Both the position numbers and the translations under genes were made by a program. The notes below the pieces were generated by a model that was given only the letters and a program-made list of their open reading frames with translations, was not told the DNA's origin and did not search any database. 64,000 nucleotides of DNA from Flectonema sp. DT1601 (taxonomy: Eukaryota > Euglenozoa > Diplonemea > Diplonemida > Diplonemidae): NCBI GenBank assembly GCA_964019425.1, contig OZ025786.1, forward strand, positions 1,445,945-1,509,944, written 5' to 3'. Below are positions 1 to 10,063 of this stretch, in pieces. Each line of letters opens with the position of its first letter. Position 1 is the first letter of the stretch.

Positions 1-1336
1 TTGTATAAGAAAGTTGACTTCCTTCCTTTCTTTTTTTTGATATCTCATTCATGAAATTCACTGTTTGTGTTTGGTAAAGAAGTAGAGTTTACTGTGGACG
101 GAGCTCAGTTTTACTGACAGAGAGTGTAGCATACTTTTATACTTTTTATTTCAAGTTTTTTTTTTTTTTTTTTTTTTGTTGTAATCACTGATGAGTGTTG
201 TTGTAAAAAAGTGGTGATTTTGAACTGTTTATACGGCGTGGGATGTCTACGCTGGCAGAGCAATTAGTTCTCACCTCCCATTTGTCTTTTTTTTTAAAAA
301 GAAAGAAATCTCGTCGGCTTATTAAAACTGTCACACAAAGACACTAAATTGGCTGACAATTATGATTTTAGTCGCATAGCTCCTTAGTACGGGAGCTATA
401 CTTCTCACTTTTTATACTTCTCACTTTTTTTTTTTTTTTTAAAATCCTCTTTTTTTTTTCTATTCCAATCAAAATAACGTTAATCTTTTTATAACGTTAC
501 TGATACTCCGAACTCGTTTAGATGAAGTAACTGTTCAACTGTTTCGGATATGTTATTGACACCCTTGTTATCAAGTAACCTCCGTAAGGACGTTTCATAA
601 TTATGTTTATTTTAAATTTTTTAATTTTTAAAAAAAAATATTTTGTCGCCTCTCTTTTCGAATTCTAAATTCTTATCACTTCAGATAGGAATATCGGCGT
701 AATTACATGCTGAATGTTGAGTGCTTTTTTTTTTTTGCATTTAACAAGTATTGTAAGAGCGAAAAAGAATGTTGGAGGCAGCACACACGTAAAGCTCCTT
801 TAGCTTTATCAGTTTAAGTCGGTTCACGGGTTTCGTGACACAAACAAAACAAAAAACATCAACAAGTGTTATATTTACTATTTTTCTGTATAGTTTTAAG
901 ATAAAAACCAATTCTTTTTTTTTCTCTAAATTTGGTTGTCACAAATACGGATTTTTGTAATCATTTTTTTCCTTTCACAAGAAACCTGTCTTATAGGGAG
1001 ATGAGTGACTATAAGAAATATCGGGGGGCTTTCTTAAATATGAAATAGTTTCATTTCCGACGATGTCGGTACAAAGAAAAAAAAAAAAAAGATTTATGTT
1101 TTGTTCTGGTTATTTATCGTTTCGACTACACTAACGCAAGTATTCAGTTTTGTTTATTTTCTGAGAATCTTGCGGGGGGGTTTCCTCTCTTTTCTATTGG
1201 CAACGTAAATGAGTGATTGTTTCTTCTCTGTTGCTGTTTTTTTTATATAGAATACATCTACGCGGCGCAAACCCTTTTTTACAATGTCACAAATTAATAA
1301 TCTACTTTCCATCATTCCCCCTTCAGTTGGCATATT
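1..1336. other. AT-rich spacer with homopolymer runs
   Basis: No coding region, tRNA or rRNA could be recognised here. The stretch is dominated by T and A runs of 8-20 bases. The last 30 bases are the pyrimidine-rich acceptor of the first gene. Confidence 0.6.
1301..1326 (+). promoter_or_regulatory. Probable trans-splice acceptor of the first gene
   Basis: A C/T-rich tract ends in CAG at 1324-1326, ten bases before the ATG at 1337. There is no upstream exon in frame, so a leader-addition site is more likely than a cis intron end. The trans-splicing reading is inferred from the repeated pattern in this window. Confidence 0.5.
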
Positions 1337-3622
1337 ATGAAATATGTGGGCCTACAGCCGTTATCAGTATTTCTGGTTGTATGGATCGGCTGTGTTTATG
1401 GTATTGAAGTGAGGTTTACGATGGGTAATCACAACAAGGCTGACTCTCCTGAAGACTTCCATGTTGAGGTACTTCACATCTCAGGGAGGAAAGATGTGAT
1501 TGGTAATTTATCAAAGCCTGACCGTAACGTTCCTATTGATAACACATACACATATCAATACAGTGAAGATAGTATAGTTAGCATACGTGTGAAACCTATT
1601 GAGAACTGGCCAGGTGTGAATGATGTCAGGAGTGACGGTGATGGTGCACAAGTTAAATCAGCTTCAGTAAAAGTAAATGGAATCTACAGTCAGTATAATG
1701 GTGGAGAACAATGGGTTGATTACTATTCATCAGGTCCCGATAAAGAAGCCGTTTATTATCGTCCGATAAATGCGACTCTGACACCGACAGCCGTTCCGAC
1801 AGCCGTTCCGACAGCCGTTCCGACAGCCGTTCCGACAGCCGTTCCGACAGCCGTTCCGACAGCCGTTCCGACAGCCGTTCCGACAGCCGTTCCGACAGCC
1901 GTTCCAACAGCCGTTCCTACAGTCGTACCAACAGCCGTTCCTACAGTCGTACCAACTGCTATACCCACAACCATACCAACAACTGTGCCGACAGCCGCAC
2001 CAACAACTGTACCGACAGCCGTTCCGACAGCCTCACCAACAACTGTGCCGGGAGTAGTTTCAACTTCTGTACCAACGACCACACCAACGACAGCTATTCC
2101 AACGGCAGTGCCGAGTGCCGTACCTACAGTCACACCAACGGCAGTGCCGACGGCCATGCCGGCAACTGTACCAACGGCAATTCCAACAACTGTGCCGACT
2201 GGTATACCGACAAGCATACCAACTATGACACCTACAGCTGCTATTCCTTCAGTTGTACCGACAGATGTCCCAACTGACATGCCGACGGAAGTACCAACAA
2301 CTGTAACGACAATGCCCGCGGGTGGGCCAACTGCTGCATCGACAGATGTCCCAACACCGAGTCCTTTATTTAACGCTGTTGAGACAGCAGTTCCTATAAT
2401 ACCTTTACCTGTTGAGTTTAATGACGTAACTGTGACACAGACCATCCCAATGATTCAAGAAACTCCAGTGCCTACACTAAAAGATAAGGTACCGTCATCT
2501 GTAGGGAATGCAGCTGCTGCAGGAGCAGTTCTCAGTTCTGGTGGTGCTGTAGCTGGTCACGCTATGAGACTTCTTTTAATTAGTGGTGACTGTCAGATTG
2601 GTGGTGGTGAAGACCGAGTAATTGTGAAGAGTTTTCACTTCACGGGGATCACGATCAACGACTCTCAAGCTCTTGGAGCGATAGCTGTGAATATTATGAT
2701 TTTAGTAACGGTAACCGCGTTGCTGAAAATAGTTTCGAACCTTTTATCGAAATGCTTTCCTCGAAGTAAAGGAATATACAACGCCAATGACCCTGATGGG
2801 TTTCTGAGATTCCCATCAGCTCCGTTAATTGTATTTCAATGGATGTATCAAAGTAATACTTTGTGTGGGTTCCTTTTATTATTCTACAGCGATACTGTTA
2901 TTGGTTCTGTTGTTGGATTCTTATGTGTTTCAGGGTGTGCGATAATTCCTGGGTACTTAGCTGTGATTTTAAAGAAATCTGTTCCTTGTGAAGGATTCTA
3001 TGTTGAGGATCCTAATAAGAGAAATATTCTTCAGATGTCATTACTTGGATCAGGTGAATGGGTTAGTAAGTATCGAGACAACCATTGGGTTCAGAAATAC
3101 TCCTCAGTTGTTAGATCTCTTCGGCAAGATTCACTTTGGGAAGTTCAATTTGAAATGTATTCAAGTTTCTTTCTATCACTGATTGCTTCATTAGAAACAC
3201 TCAACACATTTCAGTGTGGTCATATCCGCATTGCTCAAGGATTGATATGCCTGACTATGATGTTTATTCATGGAGGACTCCAACCACATTGCAAGGCTCG
3301 TGATTGTGTGATGTCATTCGTTATTTGTGGATGTCAGACAGTTGCTTTGTTGTTACTCGGGTTGTCCTATTACAGTAATAATTTAGACGGCACTGCTGGT
3401 ACCGTTTCAGGAATGCTGTTGAAATTTACTTCTGTGATGTTGTTTGTTCAAGTTGCAGTTGATATTTGTTGTGAAATTTTTATTTTTTTTTCACGTCGGA
3501 GAGAACGAATACAAAGCGACACTTGGAACTTACGTGATCAAAATATTATTCACGAACGTGTTATCGATGTCGACTGCCTTGAGTACTCTTGTGATTCTCC
3601 ACAAGTTAGATTTATGCTTTAA
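1337..3622 (+). CDS. Surface protein with PTAV-repeat stalk and multi-span membrane C-terminus
   Basis: 761 residues. An N-terminal signal peptide (about 1-22, hydrophobic, ending near CVYG) is followed by a short ectodomain to about residue 148. A long Pro/Thr/Ala/Val region (about 149-345) is built on a four-residue PTAV/PTVV/PTTV period and probably forms an extended, possibly O-glycosylated stalk. From about 446 there are six or so hydrophobic segments (near 446-471, 495-545, 607-650, 657-680, 692-720) and a short cytosolic tail. The start is the first ATG after a pyrimidine-CAG acceptor. I do not recognise the family. The signal peptide, stalk and multispan layout suggests a cell-surface adhesin or sensor, but no function is assigned. 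The stalk DNA is a minisatellite, so its length probably varies. Confidence 0.75.
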   Translation: MKYVGLQPLSVFLVVWIGCVYGIEVRFTMGNHNKADSPEDFHVEVLHISGRKDVIGNLSKPDRNVPIDNTYTYQYSEDSIVSIRVKPIENWPGVNDVRSDGDGAQVKSASVKVNGIYSQYNGGEQWVDYYSSGPDKEAVYYRPINATLTPTAVPTAVPTAVPTAVPTAVPTAVPTAVPTAVPTAVPTAVPTAVPTVVPTAVPTVVPTAIPTTIPTTVPTAAPTTVPTAVPTASPTTVPGVVSTSVPTTTPTTAIPTAVPSAVPTVTPTAVPTAMPATVPTAIPTTVPTGIPTSIPTMTPTAAIPSVVPTDVPTDMPTEVPTTVTTMPAGGPTAASTDVPTPSPLFNAVETAVPIIPLPVEFNDVTVTQTIPMIQETPVPTLKDKVPSSVGNAAAAGAVLSSGGAVAGHAMRLLLISGDCQIGGGEDRVIVKSFHFTGITINDSQALGAIAVNIMILVTVTALLKIVSNLLSKCFPRSKGIYNANDPDGFLRFPSAPLIVFQWMYQSNTLCGFLLLFYSDTVIGSVVGFLCVSGCAIIPGYLAVILKKSVPCEGFYVEDPNKRNILQMSLLGSGEWVSKYRDNHWVQKYSSVVRSLRQDSLWEVQFEMYSSFFLSLIASLETLNTFQCGHIRIAQGLICLTMMFIHGGLQPHCKARDCVMSFVICGCQTVALLLLGLSYYSNNLDGTAGTVSGMLLKFTSVMLFVQVAVDICCEIFIFFSRRRERIQSDTWNLRDQNIIHERVIDVDCLEYSCDSPQVRFML
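1784..1905 (+). repeat. 12-bp coding minisatellite (about ten perfect copies)
   Basis: The unit CCGACAGCCGTT repeats without error about ten times and encodes Pro-Thr-Ala-Val. Degenerate copies continue to about 2340. Because the unit is a multiple of three, copy-number change keeps the frame. Confidence 0.9.
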
Positions 3623-4654
3623 GCTCTCTGATCAATTCGCAACGTTTTATTTTTACCTTCTCTCTAAGCAGAATATCATTCACAGTTTAAAGTGATTTGA
3701 AACAAATCTGTTTTTTTTTTTTTTTTTTTTTTTTTTGAGAAGATCGCCATCTCACATTATCCACAAGGATATCCTTCTTTAATTTATGACAATTCTCTCT
3801 TACTACCCCCCCTACCCCCCTATTTACATCAGAGACTATAACACACATTGCGTCGAGTGACGTTTTCTTTTTCTTGTTGAAGCGCACATGTGTAGTTCGT
3901 CGAAACTCACAAAATGATCCTCTCAGGGATTAGGTTCAATCTACTACCGTTTCTCTTTGAGAATCTACCTAAAAGTAGTATTTCGGTGGACTGTTGGACT
4001 CGCCAACTAATTAGTTTGGCTTTCAATAATTTAATCTTTTCCTTTTTTTTTTTTTTTAATTTTTTTTTTACTCTTTATCTTTGGCTTCTTTTGGGAAAAT
4101 TTTACGCTTGCGGTATAAATCAGTGCATGGGAGTGTAAATTTTCCATTCGAAGCGACGGTTTTAGATGAAAAATCAGATACAGATTTTCACTTCTGGATG
4201 GGTTCTTGCTTCGTTTACCTTTTGCATCACTCGGTAAAAAACCCACTACGCGTGAAAAATCAGACTATCTGATTTCACTAAATTATTCTGCTGCACCCCT
4301 ATCAATTTTTTAAAAAAAAAATCTTTTTTTTTTTTTTTGGTATTTTTGCTTCCATTTTCCGACGATTATTTATTTAGGTACGATGCCGATGAATATTGCG
4401 GATTTTTTTATTTCTTCCCCCCCCTTCATTCTTTTGATTGAGAGACTCCTGTTGAACACTTCGCCCATTAGGTTTTGCGTGAGACAAGAGAACTATTCAA
4501 ATCAAAGGCTGATTTGTTATTTTATTTTTTTGATCCTCTTCCATGGTAATGAATATTTCTCTTTTCATTTTATAAAAAAATCTCAAGCGAAAAAAAAGAG
4601 AATTCGTAGCGTAACTTTATAACTAAAATCTATTTCTTGATAGCATACGACAAC
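3623..4654. other. Intergenic spacer with a dispersed repeat and a palindrome
   Basis: No gene is seen. It holds long T runs, a copy of a dispersed repeat near 4070-4123 that is also found near 52491-52545, and a near-palindrome at 4252-4278. A candidate acceptor AG lies at 4641-4642 before the next gene. Confidence 0.5.
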
Positions 4655-6934
4655 ATGCGAATCCGACCGATGCATGAATATTTTGACTCAGAGGACGATA
4701 CTGAACTTGATAAACGAAGAAAACAAGTAGTGGTGACAACCAACATAGTTATAACTTTGTTTGGAATAGTTGGCTTAGCAGGATTTTGGAGTAATGGATT
4801 CACATTCTTAACATTGGGAACTGTAATGTTGTTGTTGACTTCTGTATTATTTTTAATAAAATGGTTCATGACAAAGCAACTTTCTGTTAATGAAATTGGA
4901 ATTTGTTTCATGATGTGGTTATTCGCAATAATGGTTCTAGATATATACGAAGCAAGTCACAGCGTGATGAGACTATGGCCATGCGCAGTTGTACTCCTGG
5001 ACATAGTGCTGCTTTGTTCACTTCCTCAATGGGTTTACGTTAGTATATTGACGACGTTATCGCTATTTTTATGCGTCGATTGCGCTGAAAGACACTATCG
5101 ATTCGGTCTTTATGACATAACTGGTTCAGATAAATTATTATTCTTTAGTTGTATTGACATTGTAAAAGAAGATGCTTCGCGAAGTCCTTGTCCTGAACCC
5201 TTATTCGACGCAATCATCATAACCTGTATATATTTAGCTATATTGCTTATTGATTTCTATTGTACGAAGGGGTTCGCGAGAGGTTTGGAACATGAAAAAC
5301 AAAAATTACAAAAATCTATTTTGTTGGTAGAAAAAGTTGTAGCAGATCTACTAGACTTCGACTTAGAAGAAGCTCATTCATCAATTATTGCTGCTGAAGG
5401 CACTCCACTAACTGAAGTGCTTGAAAAATTATTGTTAAATCTAAATCAATATAAACCTTATCTTCCTGTGTCCTTATTTGATACACCTGGCAAGTGTCTT
5501 TCTGAGGTTTCTTCATCTCCCTCAGTAGGACCACCAAGCGGAGATTCCGTTTGCATATTATTTACCGACATCAAATGTTCAACTGAAATTTGGGAAGCTT
5601 CACCTGATGCTATGAAAATAGCATTAAAGATTCATAATAAAATAATAAGAAAATGTATTGAAATCCACAGAGGTTTCGAAGTAAAGACAATTGGAGACTC
5701 TTTTATGATAGCGTTCGAAACATTGAGAGATGGAGTTGAATTCGCATTGGATGTTCAGGATAGAGTAGCAGAAACTATTTGGCCATCCGACTTAATACCA
5801 CCCTCTATTTTTGAATCTGAAAACTGGTCATCTATATCACTTCAGATTGGACTTCACTACGGACAAGTAGAAATGGATTTCAATCCAGCATCAGGAAAGC
5901 CTGAGTATTTCGGACTCACGGTTAACAAAGCTGCATGTTTAGAAGCAGCATGCAATCCTGGAGCTGTTGCCATTGATAGTTTCTTTTTAGATCAAATTAA
6001 CTCAAATGAATGGCACGTTGAACGAAGATACGAAGCACACACAAGCACTGATCCTAATCCAGTTGACATGGCGTTCTTATACACAGTTGATCCTGCAACC
6101 AGAAAAAGTCATACGAGTTCATCTGTTGAATCTGTCTCAATCATGGATGATATAGTACCATTAACACTTCATCCATCACGACAAAAGATTGATTCTGGAT
6201 CGTTAATAGCACGATCATCTGCGACAGTATGTAAGGTTCACATACTGCTTGATAATTTATTCTTGGTTGATAAAGATGATGCGTCAAGCATCATAAACAC
6301 CACACTAAGTAAAGCAATCAACTGTATAGAACGTTCAGAAGGATCAATCGTATCAGTCATCGCTACCACGATGACTATTGGATGGAATACTGTTAAGCAA
6401 TGTGTTTCTCACTATGAGGGAGCTTTGAGGTTTACTTCATTAATGGATTCAGTTTTTAATATATCTGAACAAGTCGCAATAGGAATCTCTTCAGGATCTA
6501 TTCAGTGTGGTAACGTTGGATCACAAGATCAACGTTTTGTTACTGTTTTTGGGCCTTGCGTTTCTATGTGTGGATTACTATGTCAAGCTAGTCAAGACAT
6601 TGGTGCATTTGCTCTGTGCTGTAACGTTCCAACATCGTTCCCTCTGCTGAGACCTGTTGGAACGTGGAATAATGTAATGGGTGATTCTGGTAGGATTACA
6701 ATCTATGAAATTAGATTGGAAAAATTAAAACAAAGTTTATCAGGTAAAGTGCAAGCAGAATCACCTGGATGTCAACAACAATCAGAATGGGGTTGGTGTG
6801 GTTATTATAGAGAAGCTTTTCATTCGAATGACTGGGAAACTATAGACAGCAACCGTGATCCGAATGATACAGTTCTTCAGCGGGTTTCTGAGATGATGAG
6901 GAACGACACGAGTCTCAGAGTAGTGTTCGATTAA
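4655..6934 (+). CDS. Membrane class III nucleotidyl cyclase with two cyclase-homology domains
   Basis: 759 residues from the ATG at 4655; an upstream in-frame TTG is not a plausible eukaryotic start. Six hydrophobic segments (about 25-45, 49-71, 79-98, two in 107-141, 182-203) are followed by a linker and a YKPYLPVSLF motif that commonly precedes protist cyclase domains. Domain 1 (about 300-490) has the metal-binding aspartates in FTDIKCS (D308) and TIGDSF (D348), a lysine in VKTIGD typical of ATP selection, and the Asn of VNKAACLE (N424). The transition-state Arg of the usual VNxAAR motif is Cys (C428). Domain 2 (about 500-700) keeps a GNVGSQDQR-like segment but has lost the GD motif and the Asn/Arg pair, so it looks like a degenerate second cyclase fold. 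It probably makes or regulates cAMP at a membrane. Activity is uncertain because of C428. Confidence 0.8.
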   Translation: MRIRPMHEYFDSEDDTELDKRRKQVVVTTNIVITLFGIVGLAGFWSNGFTFLTLGTVMLLLTSVLFLIKWFMTKQLSVNEIGICFMMWLFAIMVLDIYEASHSVMRLWPCAVVLLDIVLLCSLPQWVYVSILTTLSLFLCVDCAERHYRFGLYDITGSDKLLFFSCIDIVKEDASRSPCPEPLFDAIIITCIYLAILLIDFYCTKGFARGLEHEKQKLQKSILLVEKVVADLLDFDLEEAHSSIIAAEGTPLTEVLEKLLLNLNQYKPYLPVSLFDTPGKCLSEVSSSPSVGPPSGDSVCILFTDIKCSTEIWEASPDAMKIALKIHNKIIRKCIEIHRGFEVKTIGDSFMIAFETLRDGVEFALDVQDRVAETIWPSDLIPPSIFESENWSSISLQIGLHYGQVEMDFNPASGKPEYFGLTVNKAACLEAACNPGAVAIDSFFLDQINSNEWHVERRYEAHTSTDPNPVDMAFLYTVDPATRKSHTSSSVESVSIMDDIVPLTLHPSRQKIDSGSLIARSSATVCKVHILLDNLFLVDKDDASSIINTTLSKAINCIERSEGSIVSVIATTMTIGWNTVKQCVSHYEGALRFTSLMDSVFNISEQVAIGISSGSIQCGNVGSQDQRFVTVFGPCVSMCGLLCQASQDIGAFALCCNVPTSFPLLRPVGTWNNVMGDSGRITIYEIRLEKLKQSLSGKVQAESPGCQQQSEWGWCGYYREAFHSNDWETIDSNRDPNDTVLQRVSEMMRNDTSLRVVFD

Positions 6935-7808
6935 AGTTATAGCGTCTCTTAAGTAGTATTTTGTTTCTGTTTTTGTTTGCGAACAACCCTTTTTCTACTT
7001 GCAGAACTTTTGTGTTTTTCAAGCTGCGTGGTTCTTTTTTTTTTTTTTTCCTCTTCTTCTTTCCACTTCTTTCTGTTCTTTTTTTTTAAGGCATCAATAA
7101 TGTATGAGATTTAGGAAGGAATGCTATTTCGTGACAACCGAGACACACTTTTTTTTTTTTTTTTTTTTTTTGTACCCACAAAACCCATTGTTCGGTGGAA
7201 AGAGAATTGTCAACAGTGTAACTAACCTATTCCTTTATTAAGGTTTTGTACCAGTCTGACGGTGAGTTATTTATAATGAGGGGAAGGCATCTTTGGCGAT
7301 CACAGTCGAGGTGACCTTTAACTTTGGTTATAATTTTTTTTGTTTCTGGAATCTTGTGAGCTTCAGACCTTTAAAAAAAAAAAGTTTTTTTTTCTCCCCC
7401 CGAGAACTGTCAATTTGATCAATACAATCCTTTTGCTTATATGAAAACTTTTTTAGTTTAGTTTAAAAGAGATTTTTTATTTTTTTTTTATATATATTTG
7501 TGTTGAGAACGGTGGGGTATTATTTAGCTCTATTGTTCACACCGTGAAATAGTGTAGCTACATCACCGTGTATGGTGGAAAGCCGGCAATGACATGCTGT
7601 GTTCAGGATGTTCTGTTATGTTGCTGCTGCTTCCTGGTTCTATTGAGTTTGCCCCATGTTCCTTGTAGATTACATGCACAATAAATGATGCCCTGATTCA
7701 TCTATTAAGTGTTCATCTTGTTTTGTTTACGGTTTTTTGAAACTTTGTGTTTGAATCCGGAATTTTGAAAAACTTTTGTGTGGAATTAAGGGTTTTCCTT
7801 TTTTTTTT
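6935..7808. other. Intergenic spacer before the piggyBac element
   Basis: No gene is recognised. It is T-rich at first and more mixed in composition from 7500 to 7790. The segment 7769-7799, just outside the transposon, resembles 28202-28234. Confidence 0.5.
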
Positions 7809-9554
7809 TTAACCCATTAAGGACGGGGGGTCCACTACAGTGGTTATTTTGAAATTTTATTTTCGCTAAGGGGAAAACCCGGCTAACGCTACCCAGGGGG
7901 GGTGTAATCGAGGCCGTTTCGCGACGAATCTTGGGTGGGATGGCGTGGTTCGCTGTGTTTTCATTCATGAAATTCAAAACTAATAATCGAAATTTTACCA
8001 CCTAACAAGAAGTTTCGTGTGCCTGTTGAAATTGATACAAGTTCGGCGTCCTATGAAAGTCTGATGATGATGGATTCTGTATCGGAGTCGTCATCTGACA
8101 GCAACACAGCAAAGGTATCAAAGTGGGGGGGCAAAACCAAGAGAATCCCCAGGGAAAAACGGAAAGGACCTACCCAGAGTGTGAGCGACTTTAATGAAAT
8201 GAGCGAATTGAAGGCATCCAACTCATTTTCACTGATCATGTGCTTAAAGTGATATTTCGACACACTCTTGCCTACCCGATTGACAAAGAGACGTCCATGA
8301 AATCACTAGAAGTTGGTGAACTGAAATGCTTTCTCCGTAATTTCCACACTGCTAACAAACACATTCCTGCTTCTTATGTTCATAGTCTTGTTAAACCCCA
8401 TAATAATAAAGGGCATTGGGTGACGTTTGACAATTTCAATTCGTCATACGCATTTCTTGTTTTGATGTTAGCGAAAGGGTTCCACTGTGTTGGAACAGCC
8501 TGACGGAACAGAAAGGGAGTTCTGTTGATGTTACAAAACCGAAGGCTACCCCTGGACCGGGACGACTAAGCAAATCGGAAGTGAAAGAAAGACCGAAGAA
8601 TCTTTCTGCTTCTTACCTTCAGTCAAGCACGGCATCCACCATATAAAGTGGAGAGACTCAAAGGATGTGCATCTTTTCAGTACTCTTCCCTTACGTGAGC
8701 ACTGTGTCGATGTATATCGCTGGATTAGGAAGAGAAATAAAAAAGAAAAAGTGCCGATCAAACTACCGTGCAAGTAGACAGGTACACCAAAACGATGGGA
8801 GGTGTTAACCTGATGGATAGCGTGAAGGGAAGGGCGAACAGAAACCTTCAAACTAAACGATGGCATCTAAAGGTTTTCGACTACTTGCTGAAAGTTTCAA
8901 TGTTCAACACGTTTACCCTTCAAAAGAAATGCGGTAAGGATACTGGTACCTACACACGGTATGTAGAGGAGCTCGCTATGCAACTCGTCAGTGACGGGAC
9001 GTCGAGAGACAAGACAACCAATACTACATCTACTATTGACTCGGGTTCGCACTTTTCACACATGTTCAGCACCACTGAGCACTATCCATCAATATTTGGC
9101 GCTGCTAAACAATGTAAGTATCACAATACTCGAGTGAGGACTACTTATGGATGCCAGGGGTGTAAGGTTTTTATGTGTCCTGCACCCTGTTTTGGCAAAT
9201 ACCACTTAAATCTTACAAAGGGGAGAACATTTGCGTCCCATACCACCACCTCTGTGTCGGGAGGTGCTATCCGGGAAGAATGTACGAAGGGGAAGACCCC
9301 TGCACTCACAACAACATCAAAATTGAAGAGGCGCAGGGAGTCATAAGAACTGAGCTTATTTTTGTCTTTGGTGGTGTTTTCATTTGTTCTGTTCACCCTT
9401 TAGGTGGTGAATGTGTGTGTATTTTTAACGGGCAGGCAATGGCGGTTCACTTTGTCACATCACCTTTCCGAGCCCCCCTACCCCTTTTCCCCGTTAGCTC
9501 TTTTTTCAAAAAAAGTCAAAAAACCGGGTTTTACCCCCGTCCGTAATGGGTTAA
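7809..9554. mobile_element. Decayed piggyBac-family DNA transposon
   Basis: The ends are 21-bp inverted repeats including TTAA: 7809-7829 against the complement of 9534-9554, with one mismatch. The target duplication TTAA (7809-7812 and 9551-9554) and the CCC terminus are piggyBac hallmarks. The element proper is about 1.74 kb, shorter than usual autonomous copies, and inside it is a broken transposase gene. Subterminal GGGGAAAA/TTTTCCCC blocks add further inverted symmetry. It sits in a T-run/A-run context, where TTAA targets are abundant. Confidence 0.85.
8019..9346 (+). pseudogene. piggyBac-like transposase remnant (DDE_Tnp_1_7 type)
   Basis: The reading is broken into several frames. 8019-8252 is an acidic N-terminal piece rich in Ser/Asp. 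8240-8503 matches the central part of the family (TFDNFNSSY...L..GFHCVGT). About 8500-8777 reads RNRKG and then IKWRDSKDVHLFST, with in-frame stops and a frameshift. 8768-9346 reads TKTMGGVNLMDSVKG, the equivalent of the family's YNxxMGGVDLxD block. The C-terminus has a Cys/His cluster (CKYHNTR...CQGCKVFMCPAPCFGKYH) like the zinc-binding tail of piggyBac transposases. Stops and at least two frame changes make it non-functional. Catalytic Asp residues cannot all be placed with confidence. Confidence 0.8.
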
Positions 9555-10029
9555 AAAAAAATTCCCTATTCGCTATATGAAAAAAAAAAAAAAAAATGTT
9601 TCGTTTCTGATTTTTTTTTTTTTTTTTTTGCAAACCTAATTTATACTTACCAAGCAGAGTATTTTCTGTTGGTAGTATCACACAGTGCGAATGTGAGTTA
9701 TTTTTCCCCCCCCCCCCATCTTTTCGTATCGTATCAAAGGTCCCCCCCCTTTTTTTTTTTCTTCCTTCTAATGCCTATCCCGCGGAATTTCCGATAACTT
9801 AGCAAGTCTGCAGATTTGTCTTCTACCTGTGATTTTTAGTCACGGTTGTTTTTCTATGTTTTCTTTCCCCCTTTATCAATTACCCCTTTCTTTTTTTTCT
9901 TCTTTCTTTGAAGTGATAAAAAAAAAATCAACAGTCAGCTGTGGGTGTGCTGTAGGCCTTGTTTGTCTTGTTTGCCGTATCTGTTTTGATTAGTTTTTGT
10001 GACTGTGGTCTCATCAACATTTTTTTAGA

Positions 10030-10063
<34 letters not shown>

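Noticed and set aside
1653-2445. Minus-strand open frames rich in Val/Gly or Ser/Glu/Arg-Leu
   Set aside because: They are shadows of the 12-bp minisatellite on the opposite strand, with no independent start context.
4637-4654. TTG start for the cyclase gene
   Set aside because: A nuclear eukaryotic gene should start at ATG; 4655 is the first in-frame ATG, and the extra six residues have no support.
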